A stretch of DNA of 40,000 nucleotides from assembly GCA_963575745.1 (NCBI GenBank), contig CAUYUJ010015280.1, positions 97,501 through 137,500 on the forward strand. Reading direction: 5' to 3'. Shown here in pieces: positions 19,086-29,974 of this stretch. Position numbers and translations under genes: made by a program. The notes below the pieces were generated by a model that was not told where the DNA came from, did no database searches, and saw only the letters and a program-made list of their open reading frames with translations. This stretch comes from Prorocentrum cordatum. Its lineage: Eukaryota; Sar; Dinophyceae; Prorocentrales; Prorocentraceae. The stretch's first letter is position 1. Each line of letters opens with the position of its first letter.

Positions 19086-19498
19086 GCTATTCTATGTGAA
19101 GGCGCGTCCCTGTGAAGACGCTATTCCTTGTGAAGACGTTATTCCCGGTGAAGACGCTATTCCCTGTGAAGACGCAATTCCCTGTGAAGACGCTATTTTG
19201 GGTGAAGACGGTACTCCCTGGTGCAGACGCTTTTCCTGGTGAAGACGCTCTTCCGTGTCAATACGCTATTTCTGGTGAAGACGATATACTCCGGGTGAAG
19301 ACGCTATTCCCTTCTGGAGACGCTATTCCTTGTGAAGGCGCTATTCCCTGTGAAGACGCTATTCCAGGTGAAGACGCCAATCCCCGGTGAAAACGCTATT
19401 CTTTGTGAAGACGCTATTCCCTGTGAAGACGCTATGCCCGGTGAAGACGCTTTTCCCGGTAAGACGCTATTCCCGGTGAGCGCGCTATTCCCTTCAAG
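19066..19498 (+). repeat. 18-bp tandem array (GTGAAGACGCTATTCCCT)
   Basis: About 23 imperfect units. Because 18 is a multiple of three, an open frame of VKTLFP hexapeptides appears (for example 19112-19390). Variation is random with respect to codon position and there is no promoter or start context, so I treat it as satellite and not as a gene. Confidence 0.9.
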
Positions 19499-19514
19499 TT
19501 GTTTAAAGCAGAAG

Positions 19515-21510
19515 CCTTGGTGCTAGGCATGCCCCACCTGCCGTGCAACGCCCTCTGCTGGGCAAGACCCCTCCCGAAGGACCCGTCCCCAAGTTGATTA
19601 GACATGAGTCTTTGGTGCTAAATGTGCCCCATTTGCTGTGCGGCACTTTCTGCTAGGCAAGACCCCTCCCCAAAGTTGATCAAACAAAACTTGATGTTAG
19701 ACGTTCCCCAACTGCTGTGCGGCACCCTCTGCTGGGCAAGACCCCTCCCCATGTTGATTAAACAAAGAATCCTTGGTGCTAGACGTGCCCCTTTGCTGTG
19801 CGGCACCCTTTGCTAGGCAAAACCCACCCCCCAAGTTGATTAAAATTAGACCCTTGGTGCTAGATGTGCCCCATCTGCTGTGCGGCACCTTCTGCTAGGC
19901 AAGACCCCTCCCCAAGTTGATCAAGAGTCTGTGGTGCTAGACGTGCCCCGACTGCTGTGTGGCACCTTCTGCTAGGCAAGACCCCTCCCCAAGTTGATCA
20001 AGAATCTGTGGTGCTAGACGTGCCCCGACTGCTGTGTGGCACCTTCTGCTAGGCAACGGCCTCCCCCAAGTTGCTTCAAAAAGAATCATTGGTGCTAGTT
20101 GTGCACCATCTGCTGTGTGACACCCTCTGCTAGGCAAGACCCCTCCCCAATTTGATTAAACAAGAATTGGTGGTGCTAGACGTGCCCCATCTGCTGTGTG
20201 GCACCTTTTTTTTGGGAACGACCTTCCCAAAGTTGATTTAAAAAGAATCCTTGGTGCTAGGCGCGCCCCATCTGCTGTGAAGCACTCTCTGCTGGGAACG
20301 ACCCCTCCCCAAGTTGATTAAATAAATAATCCTTGGTGCTAGACATGCTCCTTTGCTGTGCGGCACCCTCTGCTAGACAAGAACCCTCTCCAAGTTGAAT
20401 GAAAAAGAATTCTTGGTGCTAGGCGTGCCCCACCTGCTGTGCGGCACCTTCTGCTAGGCACGCCCCTTTCTCAAGTTGATAAAACAAAACAATCCTTGAC
20501 GTGCCCCATCTGCAATGCGGCACCCTCTGCTAGGCAAGACCCCTCCCCAATTAGATAAGAAACACTCCTTGGTGCTAGATGTGCCCCGTTGCTGTGCGGC
20601 ACCCTCTGATAGGCAAGAACCCTCCCCAAGTCAATTAACCAAGAATTCTTGGTGCTAGGCGTGCCCCATCTGCTGTGCGGCACCTTCTGCTAGGCAAAAC
20701 CACTCTCCAAGTTGATCAAAACATAATCTTTGGTGCTAGACGTGCCCCATCTGCTGTGCGGCACTCTATGCTAGGCAAGACCCCTCGCCAAGTTGATTCA
20801 AACATAATCCTTGGTGCTAGTCGTGCCCCATCTGCTGTGTGGCACCCTTTGTTAGGCAATGGCCCTCCCCGAGTTGATTAAACAAAGAATCCTTGGTGCT
20901 AGGCGTGTCCCATCTGTTGTGCGGCACCTTATGCTACGCAAAACCCCTCCCCGAGTTGATTAAATAAAGGAATCCTTGGTGCTAGTCGTGCCCCGTTGCT
21001 GTGCGGCACCCTCTCCAAGGTGAACCCCTTTGTTGTGCGGCACCTTCTGCCAGGCAAGACCCCTCGCCAAGTTAATCGAAACATGATCCCTGGTGCTAGA
21101 CATGCCTTTCTGCTGTGCGGCACTCTATGCTAGGCAAGACTCCTCGCCAAGTTGATTAAAACAGAATCCTTGGTGCTAGACATGCCCCTTTGCTGTGCGA
21201 CACCTTCTGCTAGGCAAGACCCCTCCCCAAGTTGAATCAGACATAATCCTTGGTGCTAGGCGTGCCCCATTTTGTTGTGCGGCACCTTCTGCTAGAGACC
21301 CCTCCCCAAATTGATTTAACAAATAGTCCTTTGTGCTAGTCGTGCGTCTTTGCTATGCGGCACCGTCTCCAAGGTGAGCCCCTTTGCTGCGCGGCACCTT
21401 CTGCTAGGCAAGACCCCTCCCCAAGTTAATTAAAACAGAATTCCTGGTGCTAGACACGCCTTTCTGCTGTGCGGCACCCTCTGATAGGGAAGAGCCCTCC
21501 CCAAGTTGAT
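19515..21510 (+). repeat. 81-bp satellite array, about 25 units
   Basis: Unit contains CTTGGTGCTAGACGTGCCCC, then TCTGCTGTGCGGCACC, then TCTGCTAGGCAAGACCCCTC, then CCAAGTTGATTAAAC. GGTGCTAG starts recur near 19526, 19612, 19771, 19853, 19930, 20008, 20089, 20170 and so on to about 21446. GGTGC and GCACC inside each unit can pair as a short stem with a 24-nt loop. Unit length varies a little (77-95 bp); some units near 21000 and 21370 are fused with partial duplications. Divergence between units argues for an old array. Confidence 0.92.
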
Positions 21511-21589
21511 TAAACAAGAGTCCCAAGAGGCCCCAAAACGCCCCCCCAGGAGGCTTCAAAACAGCTTCGGAGCTTCACCTGGCGTCAGG

Positions 21590-22415
21590 GGAATAGAGGT
21601 TTCAGGCCGAATAGAGGCTTCACGAGCTTCACCGGGCGTCAGGGGAATAGAGGCTTCAGGCCGAATAGAGGCTTCACGAGCTTCACCGGGCGTCAGGGGA
21701 ATAGTGGTTTCAGGCCGAATAGGGGCGTCACGAGCTTCACCGGGCGTCAGGGGAATAGAGGCTTCAGGCCGAATGGAGGCTTCGCGACCTTCAATGGGCG
21801 TCAGGGGCTTCAGGCCGAATAGAGGCTTCACGAGTTTCAGTGGGCGCCAGGGGAATAGAGGCTTCAGGCCGAATAGAGGCTTCACGAGCTTCAATGGGCG
21901 TCAGGGGAATAGAGGTTTCAGGCCGAATAGAGGCTTCACGAGCTTCAATGGGCGTCAGGGGAATAGAGGTTCCAGGCCGAATAGAGGCTTCACGAGCTTC
22001 AATGGGCGTAAGGGGAATAGAGGCTTTAGGCCGAATAGAGGCTTCACGAGTTTCAGTGGGTGTCAGGGGAATAGTGGCTTCAGGCCGAATAGGGGCTTCG
22101 CGAGCTTCAATGGGCGTCAGGGGCTTCAGGCCGAATAGAGGCTTCACGAATTTCAGTGGGCGCCAGGGGAATAGAGGCTTTAGGCCGAATAGAGGCTTCA
22201 CGAGTTTCAGTGGGTGTCAGGGGAATAGTGGCTTCAGGCCGAATAGGGGCGTCACGAGCTTTAATGGGCGTCAGGGGAATAGAGGTTTCAGGCCGAATAA
22301 AGGCTTCACGAGCTTCAGCGGGCGTCAGCGGAATAGAGGCTTCAGGCCGAATAGAGGCGTCACGAACTTCACTATGCGTCAGCGGAATAGAGGCGTCACC
22401 GCAGTTCTTTGGGCG
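21590..22415 (-). repeat. 54-bp array, trimer of an 18-bp unit, about 15 units
   Basis: On the plus strand the unit includes GGGGAATAGAGGTTTCAGGC, then CGAATAGAGGCTTCACGAGC, then TTCAATGGGCGTCA. On the minus strand it splits into three 18-mers (GTGAAGCCTCTATTCGGC, CTGAAGCCTCTATTCCCC, TGACGCCCATTGAAGCTC), all relatives of the 18-bp unit at 19.1 kb. Several frames are open on both strands (18-residue repeats such as GIEASGRIEASRASMGVR), which is a by-product of the period. Shortened units near 21800 and 22110 shift the frame. Confidence 0.92.
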
Positions 22416-22420
22416 AATCG

Positions 22421-22462
22421 AGTCTTCAAATCGCGTCTTCGGCGCCGTCTCGAACGGGGACC
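22421..22462 (-). repeat. Right arm of 42-bp inverted repeat bounding satellite block
   Basis: Reverse complement of the left arm at 19044-19085 with 3 mismatches. The 54-bp array leads directly into it. Confidence 0.85.
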
Positions 22463-22483
22463 CCCCCGAGCCAGGCCCCTGCA

Positions 22484-22525
22484 TGCATATATATATACAC
22501 ATATATATACTTGTATGTATACACG

Positions 22526-22560
<35 letters not shown>

Positions 22561-22567
22561 ACACAGA

Positions 22568-22608
<41 letters not shown>

Positions 22609-22975
22609 AAATATATATATGTATAAAAGTGCACACTTATGTGTATGTGTACATGTGTGTCCATGCACGCATACACGTATCTAAGTATGGGCATATGTAG
22701 GTGTACTTGCATTGTATGTGTAAATGTTTATGCACATGTGTATACATACATACATACAGCTTTACATGTGTGTATGTCTTTGTGCATGTGCACACATCTA
22801 GGTGTTTTTGTCTATGTATGTGTATACGTATGTGCGCATGAGTATTCGTATGCGTATGCGTATGTGCATACATTTGGACATGCACAGGCATACGTACAGG
22901 TATTTGTTTAGATCTATATACATGCGTATACAGGTATCATATACATCTATACACGTACGGGTACATGATATCCTG
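22484..22975. repeat. TA microsatellite followed by TGTA/CATA-rich cryptic repeat
   Basis: TATATA runs at about 22488-22620, then alternating purine-pyrimidine DNA rich in TGTATG, CATACA and ATGTGT to about 22975. Sharp drop in GC relative to the surroundings. No gene. Confidence 0.9.
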
Positions 22976-23071
22976 ATATTGGAGCGGGGAGTCGAGTGGC
23001 GGCCATATTCCTCGTTTCGAATCGGGTGGGGGGGGAGGGGAAGGGAAGGGAGGGGGGAATACCAGAACGAT

Positions 23072-23580
23072 GGGAGGGTGGAGGAGGTGGAGGAGGATGA
23101 TGATGATGATGATGAGGATGATGCTGCTGTTGCTGCTGCGGATGATGATGCGGAGGAAGAATAGGAGAGAGGAGGGGGAGGAGGAGGAGGAGGAGGAGGA
23201 GGAGGAGGAGGAGGCGAAGTAGGAGGAGGAGGAGGAGGCGGAGGAGGAGGAGGAGGATGAGGAGGATGAGGATGAGGAGGAGGAGGAGGAGGAGGAGGAG
23301 GAGGAGGAGGAGGAGGAGGCGGAGGCGGAGGCGGAGGGAGGAGGAGGAGGAGGAGGAGGAGGAGGAGGAGGAGGAGGATGAGGGGGAGGAGGAAGGAGGA
23401 GGAGGATGAGGAGGAGGATGGGGGAGAGGATGCGGAGGAGGAGGAGAGGGGGAGGGGGAGAGCAGACGGAGGAGGAGAAGGAGGAGAAGGAGGCGGAGGA
23501 GGAGGAGGAGGAGGAGGAGGAGGGGGATGATGATGAGGAGGAGAAGGAGGAGGAGGAGGACGAGGAGAAACAGGACTTGG
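23072..23580 (+). repeat. GGA/GAT trinucleotide microsatellite
   Basis: GAGGAGGAG and GATGATGAT runs, giving poly-Glu/poly-Asp or, on the minus strand, poly-Leu/poly-Ser/poly-Pro frames up to 285 codons. These are artefacts of the repeat. Confidence 0.95.
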
Positions 23581-23604
23581 GAAGAACAGTTTTTCGGTGT
23601 CTCT

Positions 23605-23780
23605 CTCCCTCTCTCTTTCTCTTGTACCTCTCTCTCTCTCTCTCTTTCTCTTTCCCTCTCTTTCTGACTCTCTTCCCCTCGCCCCCTGATGAAATGGACG
23701 AGGGAAAGATGTATGCGCTCTCTCTCTCTCTCTCCCTCTATCTCTCTCTGTCTCTCTCTCCCTCTCTCTCGCTTTCTTTT
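23605..23780 (+). repeat. CT dinucleotide microsatellite
   Basis: Two CTCTCT blocks (about 23605-23680 and 23718-23778) separated by a non-repetitive 35-bp piece. Confidence 0.95.
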
Positions 23781-23819
23781 ACTTTCGACCAGGGGGGGGG
23801 GCATCTCGCAGCTACATGT

Positions 23820-24440
23820 TGGGGGCCTCTTTGAGCCATCTTGGGGGACATCGATCGAAGTTGGATGCCATCTTGGGCTATCTAGAGCTCATCTGGGAAC
23901 CATCTTGGAGCCCTCTTGGGTGTCGCCTTGGGCCCTCTTGCGGGCACTGGGGGTTCTCTCGGGGCCAACCTGGAGGACATCGATCAAAGTGGGGGGGGGG
24001 TTCTTGATACGCGCTGCCGCTGCCTCTGGAGCTCCAGAAGTCGTTTCTTGGGGCCTTCTTGTGGCGCTCTTGGGTCACTCGTATGCGCTCTGGGGGGCCG
24101 TCCTGGAGCCCAATTGGGCCCCTCTTGGGCTCCTCTTAGGACTCAGGTCATCTGGGAGCTATTTGAGGCATCGGAAACCCATCTGAACGGGACGGCGAGG
24201 CTGTACACAAACATAGGTTCCCCTTGAGTTTCGGAAAGGGGTTTGGCTTGTCGTGGGCGTCCTGGGGAGGCTCTGCGGCCACTTGGAGCCGTCTTGGAGC
24301 GGTCTCAGGGCCGAGTTGGAAGCTATATTGAGCCATCTTGGGATATCTGTACCCATCTTGGATGTCATCTGGAGGCTTGTGGGGCCATCCTGGATCCATC
24401 TTGGGCCACCCTTGGCGCTCGAGAGATCACCGCCCCCCCG
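23820..24440 (+). repeat. Degenerate CCATCTTGG-type short repeat
   Basis: GCCATCTTGG, GCCCTCTTGG, CATCTGGG and similar words recur every 11-15 bp. GACATCGATCGAAGTTGG and GACATCGATCAAAGTGGG form a direct repeat about 130 bp apart (23848, 23978). The same word family reappears at 32420-32700 and 32870-32940. No coding support. Confidence 0.75.
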
Positions 24441-24660
24441 TCCAGACCCATGGGGAGGGAGTAGAGGGAGGGGTCAAGCTATCCCAAGCCGCAAGCCGTT
24501 CCTCTCACTCCCTTCCGCCCTCCCACCACGTAAGTGGCACCGCCCGAGTCTCAGCACAGGCAGGGGCCGCCATCGACAGCCATCGGAGGTATGCCAGCCA
24601 GGTACGCGATGCCCACGAGGTGCGCGGCAAGTGCCAGGTGCGCCACGCGTACCATGTGCG
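24441..24660. other. No supported gene
   Basis: Short cryptic repeat of GCCAGGTACGCGATG/GTGCCAGGTGCGCCACG type at about 24597-24665; otherwise unremarkable. Confidence 0.4.
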
Positions 24661-24664
24661 CCAC

Positions 24665-25440
24665 GTTGGGCAATATGGCGACCGCCTCACCACCTTTGTC
24701 AAAAGCCAATGCACAGTGTCGGCGGGTTTGCGAGCATCGTTCACTTTGTGTGTGTGGCATCCATGCCCGGATGGCATATGGCTGCCGGCTGCTGCGGAAC
24801 CCTATGCGGTCTCTGAGGGCTCGGGCGTTCCCAGTCGCGCGCGCGCGCGTTCGCTGCTTTACGACCTTCTCCGCTCTGTCGCCGCGCGCAGGGCCGCGAC
24901 GTCACAAAGTATGTGTGTGTGCGCCCGTAATCACTTTGCACTTATTTTTGGCAGGGGTTTAGGCCTGCGCACAGCAGGCAGTATACCGCCCCCCCGTCGT
25001 CCCTGGCAAGGTGAACTTGCGCACAGCACGCAACATGTTGCTCACCCTCCGTCCCTATCCAAGCCCATTGCAAAGTGATCGCGGGGTGTCCGCGCATGAT
25101 CCGGATTTGGGGGCAGAGTGGATTTCCTATGATGTTTGCAGGAAAGTATTGGCACTGCACACAGCAGGCAATACGCGCCCCCGCTGTTTGTGCCAATATC
25201 CAATGGATGTGATCGCGGGGCGCCCGCGCATGATCCAGACCTTGGTACAAAGTGCACTTTGTAGTGTTTCTTGCAAGGGATGGTGTGGGTGTGGGTGGGT
25301 GTTGGAATTGCACACCGCAGGCAATATGCCCTCCCCCTCGCCGTCCTTGCCGAAAACCAATGGAAAGTGATCGCGGGGCGTGCGCGCCTGATCCAGATTT
25401 TGGTGCAACGTGTGCTGTGTATGTTTTTTTTGCAAGGGAT
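24665..25440 (+). repeat. Diverged tandem repeat, period about 135-160 bp
   Basis: Marker GTGATCGCGGGG followed by CCGCGCATGATCC occurs at about 25074, 25208 and 25369; marker CACAGCAGGCAATA at about 24969, 25158 and 25311. A more diverged first unit (GGCAATATGGCG with AAAAGCCAATGCA) may begin at about 24668. Three to four units. Open frames follow the repeat and are not called. Confidence 0.75.
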
Positions 25441-25689
25441 GGCGGGGTGGGGCCCACGTTGTCCCGGGTTTGTTGCCGAGGGGGTGTATGTAGGAAGAAC
25501 GAACAATGATAATCCTTTTTTTCGGAAGAGGAGAAGGGAAGATCGAAGAGGAAATGCTCTAAGCCACCTCCACATTGAAGGGCTGGTAGGATTCTCAGCT
25601 CGTCTGATATCTCCCTGCGAACGGACGATGGCTGTCGAGCCGATCAGCGTGTACCTCGGAAAGCCCGAGAGGGCCCGCGGCAGCACGTC

Positions 25690-25862
25690 GCAACACAGCG
25701 TAATCTGGGGGAGGTCCAGTTGCGTGGGCCCGTGACTGCAACGTTCCTCGCAGTACAGCGTAATCTGGGAAAGCTACAGCTGCTTGGACTCGTGGGCCAG
25801 CAGCTCGCAGCACGACGTACGTCGGGACAGCTGCAGTTGCTTGGACCCGTGGGCGCAGCGCT
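25690..25862 (+). repeat. Three tandem units of about 58 bp
   Basis: Units start near TCGCAACACAGCGTAATCTG (about 25688), TCGCAGTACAGCGTAATCTG (about 25748) and TCGCAGCACGACGTACGTCG (about 25806) and end with a TTGSACYCGTGGGC block. Confidence 0.8.
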
Positions 25863-26037
25863 CCTCGAACTTTCTCTTTCTGCCGATCTAGCCGTCTTCC
25901 CGCGAGAGAGGGGGTGGAGCCCGTGGCCCCTTCACAGAAAAAGGGGTGTCCTCGCTGGAGCGGCAGGCAGGCCCGCGGCGCGCTCGTCATCCACGGGGGG
26001 GGGGCTCTTCCCGCAGTGGAACGGAATACCTGCAGGG

Positions 26038-26075
26038 CTAAGTCGGGCATGTCCCTCTATTAGGAGGGACATGCC
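26038..26075 (+). mobile_element. Solo, truncated end of the 15991/35243 MITE family
   Basis: CTAAGTCGGGCATGTCCC matches the family terminal repeat, and is followed by TCTATTAGGAGGGACATGCC, giving an inverted repeat with perfect 12-bp arms (26046-26057 and 26064-26075). The second arm stops before the final CGACTTA, and no 8-bp duplication is visible, so this looks like a deletion derivative in which the two ends were joined. Confidence 0.65.
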
Positions 26076-26385
26076 AAAATAGCAAAATTACTCCGACGGA
26101 AGAACCCCACATAAAAATCCTCTGGGCGAATCTGGAAACAACCATCACCGTCGTCTTCGTGGTTGGTGAGGCGTCCTGGCTGTCTCTTCTGCGTATATTT
26201 CCTGTCGCCTTGGCGCGGGCCCCCCTTCCACTCCTTACGTTGTCCCCATCCTCGCCCCCCTGTTTGTTCCGCGCCCCGCCACCTCCTCCCCTTCCTGTTG
26301 CATGAGCGCGCATGTCGATGTTCATCGGCGCCGTCGCCGCCACGGCCAGCACAGGCGCGTTCTCTACTGGTCACGTCGCGCAGCC

Positions 26386-26475
26386 GTTGGGACAACCCCG
26401 CGGGCCAGGCTGTCGGGACAACCCCGCGAGCCGTTGGCGCGCAAGACCAAGCCGTTGGGACAACCCCGCGGGCTT
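26386..26475 (+). repeat. Three short GGGACAACCCCGCG repeats
   Basis: Copies near 26390, 26413 and 26457 in the context CGTTGGGACAACCCCGCGGG. Each can form a GGG-ACAA-CCC hairpin, reminiscent of but not identical to the 14-nt hairpin of region 1. Confidence 0.7.
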
Positions 26476-26559
26476 CGAGCGAGGCGCAGCCGCGCTCAGG
26501 CGGAAGGCAGCACGAAGCCCAGCTCTGCCGCGAGCTGCTTCGCCTCCGCCCTGGACAAA

Positions 26560-27497
26560 ACCGCCTGAGACTTCCTCCACATTCAGGCTTGAGGAGCCCA
26601 AAAATGACGACAGTTACAGGGTTCCGATGACCCGCTCGGATTACCAACATGATCTGCGGGCCCCATAGGGAGGGAGCTCCCGCCTGAGACTTCTCACAAT
26701 TCACTCAGAAACGAGGCTCCCGCCTGAGACGTCCTCCAAATTCAGGCTTGACGAGCCCAAAAGTGACGACAGTTACAAGGTTCCGATGGCCCGCTCGGAT
26801 TACCAGCGTGATCTTCGGGCCCCATGGGGAGGGGGCTCCCGCCTGCGCCTTCCTCAGAATTCACTCACAGACGAGGCTCCCGCCTGAGACTTCCTCCAAA
26901 TTCAGGTTTGAGGAGCCCAAAAGTGACGACAGTTACATGATTCCGATGACCCGCTCGGATTACCAACATGATCTGTGGGCCCCATAGGGAGGGAGCTCCC
27001 GCTTGAGACTTCCTCCCAATTCACTCACAGACGGGGCTCCCGCCTGATACGTCCTCCATTTTCAGGCCTGGGGAGCTCAAAAGTGACGACAGTTACAGGA
27101 TTCCGATGACCCGCTCGGATTACCAACATGATCTGCGGGCCCCATAGGGAGGGGGCTCCCGCCTGAGACTTCCTCACAATTCACTCACAGACGAGGCTCC
27201 CGCCTGAGACTTCCTCCAAATTCAGGCTTGAGGAGCCCAAAAGTGACGACAGTTACAGGGTTCCGATGACCCGCTCGGATTACCAACATGATCTGCGGGC
27301 CCCATAGGGAGGGAGCTCCCGCCTGAGACTTCCTCCCAATTCACTCACAGACGAGGCTCCCGCCTGAGACTTCCTCCATTTCAGGCTTGAGGAGCCCAAA
27401 AGTGACGACAGTTACAGGTTCCGATGACCCGCTCGGATTACCAACATGATCTGCGGGCCCCATAGGGAGGGGGCTCCCGCCTGAGACTTCTTCACAA
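26560..27497 (+). repeat. 160-bp satellite, block 1 (about 6 units)
   Basis: Marker GACCCGCTCGGATTACCA recurs at about 26628, 26788, 26948, 27108, 27268 and 27424. Each unit also has GAGGCTCCCGCCTGAGACTT, CTCCAAATTCAGGCTTGAGG and AGTGACGACAGTTACAGG. GGCTCCCGCCTGAG occurs twice per unit. Units are nearly identical, so the array is young or homogenised. Confidence 0.95.
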
Positions 27498-27500
27498 TTT

Positions 27501-27841
27501 ACTCAACGATGATGAGGATGAGGATGATGAGTGGTGGTGAAGATGAGTGGTGAAGAGGATGATGATTGATTGTGAGTGGTGGTGGCGATGATGATGTTTG
27601 AATGAGGATGATGCCGATGCCGATGATGATGATGATGATGATGTTCATGAGCGTGTGAGAGAGTGCGAGTGATGATGATGATGAGTATGTGAGTGACTAA
27701 GCATGTGAGAGAGCATCATCGATGATGCTGATGAGGTTGATGATGAGAGAGTGTGAGTGAGTGTGAGTGGGTGTGTGTGTGTTCCTGTTCCTGCGCGGGG
27801 TGTCCAGAGAAAACAAGAACCCCACTTTGGATGTGGGGAAC
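27501..27841 (+). repeat. Segmental duplicate copy 1 (ATG microsatellite plus 70 bp unique tail)
   Basis: Matches 31682-32052 almost base for base, except that the second copy has about 30 more bases of GAT repeat. It contains GATGAT runs, GTGTGTGTGT and the tail ATGTGGGGAAC. The match ends exactly at 27841. Confidence 0.92.
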
Positions 27842-27846
27842 AAATC

Positions 27847-28072
27847 ATGGCTACATCAACATCACCACCACCACCATCATCATCAGCATCATCCTCATCA
27901 TCGCAACTAGCATCATCATCGTCATCAACATCATCGTCGTCGTAGTCGTCGCCGTCATCGTCGTCGTCATCATCATCACACCATCATCACCATCATCATC
28001 GTCGTCATCGCCGTCGTCTTCGTTATCGTCATCAGCGTCGTCGTCATATTCGTAGTCATCGCCATCGTCCTC
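27847..28072 (+). repeat. CATCAC/CGTCGTC microsatellite
   Basis: Trinucleotide-rich ATCATC, CACCAT and GTCGTC runs. The same type starts the next duplicate at about 28686-28810 and a shorter one at 29410-29460. Confidence 0.9.
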
Positions 28073-29900
28073 ACAGGGCATATCGGAGCCCAGAGTTGCG
28101 AGGGTATCTAAATGAAAGTGGCCTGAACATCTGAGCTCAAGGCATATCGCAACCCAGAGTTGCCAAGATGTCTCGGGCGATAGCGCCCGGCCACCATGGG
28201 GCAGGGCACCGCCGAGATCCGAGGACGGAGGATGTCTCACGCGTAATTGACCTGAACACCTGAGCTCAGGGCATATCTGAGATCGGAGCCTCGAGGATGT
28301 CACAGGCGGAAGCGGCCAGACCACTAAGGGGCAGGGCATATCCGAGTCAACGTGGCGAGGATGTCTCAGGCGCCAGTGGCCTGAACACTTCACTTCAGGG
28401 CGTCTCGGAACCCAAAGTTGCGAGGATGTCTCAGGTGAAAGTGGCCGGGCCACCATGGGGCAGGGCACTTCCGAGGTCAGAGTTGCGAGGATAGCTCACG
28501 CGAAAGCGGCCTGAACGCCTCACCCCAGGGCGTGTCGGTACCCAGATTTGCGAAGATGTCTGAAACGAAAGTGCATGGGTCACCGTGGGGCAGGGCACCT
28601 CCGAGTTCAGAGTTTCGAGGATGTCTCGGATCAGGTCAGGGCGTCTCGGAACCCAGAGTTGTGAGGACGTCATCGTCGTCATCGTTCGTCGCCGTCATCG
28701 TCGTCGTCATCATCATCACCATCATCACCATCATCATCGTCGTCATCGCCGTCGTCTTCGTTATCGTCATCAGCGTCGTCGTCATATTCGTAGTCATCGC
28801 CATCGTCCTCACAGGGCATATCGGAGCCCAGAGTTGCGAGGGTATCTAAATGAAAGTGGCCTGAACATCTGAGCTCAAGGCATATCGCAACCCAGAGTTG
28901 CCAAGATGTCTCGGGCGATAGCGCCCGGCCACCATGGGGCAGGGCACCGCCGAGATCCGAGGACGGAGGATGTCTCACGCGTAATTGACCTGAACACCTG
29001 AGCTCAGGGCATATCTGAGATCGGAGCCTCGAGGATGTCACAGGCGGAAGCGGCCAGACCACTAAGGGGCAGGGCATATTCGAGTCAACGTGGCGAGGAT
29101 GTCTCAGGCGCCAGTGGCCTGAACACTTCACTTCAGGGCGTCTCGGAACCCAAAGTTGCGAGGATGTCTCAAGTGAAAGTGGCCGGGCCACCATAGGGCA
29201 GGGCACTTCCGAGGTCAGAGTTGCGAGGATAGCTCACGCGAAAGCGGCCTGAACGCCTCACCCCAGGGCGTGTCGGTACCCAGATTTGCGAAGATGTCTG
29301 AAACGAAAGTGCATGGGTCACCGTGGGGCAGGGCACCTCCGAGTTCAGAGTTTCGAGGATGTCTCGGATCAGGTCAGGGCGTCTCGGAACCCAGAGTTGT
29401 GAGGACGTCATCGTCGTCATCGTTATCGTCATCAGCGTCGTCGTCGTCGTCGTCATGCTTGTAGTCATCGTCATTGTTCTCACAGGGCATATCGGAACCC
29501 AGAGTTACGAGGATGTCTAAAGTGAAAGTGGCCTGAACACCTGAGCTCAAGGCATCTCGCAACCCAGAGTTGCCAAGATGTCTCAGGCGAAAGTGCCCGG
29601 ACACCATGGGGTAGGGCACCTCCGAGGTCAGAGTTCGAAGATGCCTTAGGCGGAAGCGGCCAGACCACTAAGTGGCAGGGCATATCCGAGGTCAACGTTG
29701 CGAGGATGTTTCAGGCGGCAGTGGCTTGAACACTTCACTTCAGGGCATTTCGGAACTCAAAGTTGCGAGGATGTCTCAGGCGAAAGTGGCCGGGCCACCA
29801 TGGGGCACGGCACTTCCGAGATCAGAGTTGCGAGGATATCACAAGCGAAAGCTGCCTGAACACCTCACCCCAGGGCGTGTCGGAACCCAGAGTCCGAACA
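28073..29900 (+). repeat. 738-bp tandem duplication plus a third diverged copy
   Basis: ACAGGGCATATCGGA starts at 28073, 28811 and 29482. The first two copies are almost identical over the whole 738 bp; the third is diverged and offset by 671 bp. Inside each copy is a roughly 70-bp minisatellite with AACCCAGAGTTGCGAGGATG, TCTCAGGCGAAAGTGGCC and TGAACACCT words. Long frames on both strands come from the repeat. Confidence 0.93.
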
Positions 29901-29974
29901 CGAAAATTGAAAAAAAGGGCATAGTTTCCTGCTTCAAAAGCACGAATGTAGATCGAACTGTGAAGCGTCCCAAT

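Noticed and set aside
19112-19390. VKTLFP hexapeptide-repeat protein
   Set aside because: An 18-bp satellite gives an open frame automatically; the related array on the other side of the block is inverted and would encode a different peptide.
19515-21510. CRISPR-like array
   Set aside because: Units of 81 bp are repeats over their full length with no variable spacers; the DNA is eukaryotic.
22947-23834. Poly-Leu/Ser/Pro and poly-Glu proteins
   Set aside because: Translations of GGA/CT microsatellites.
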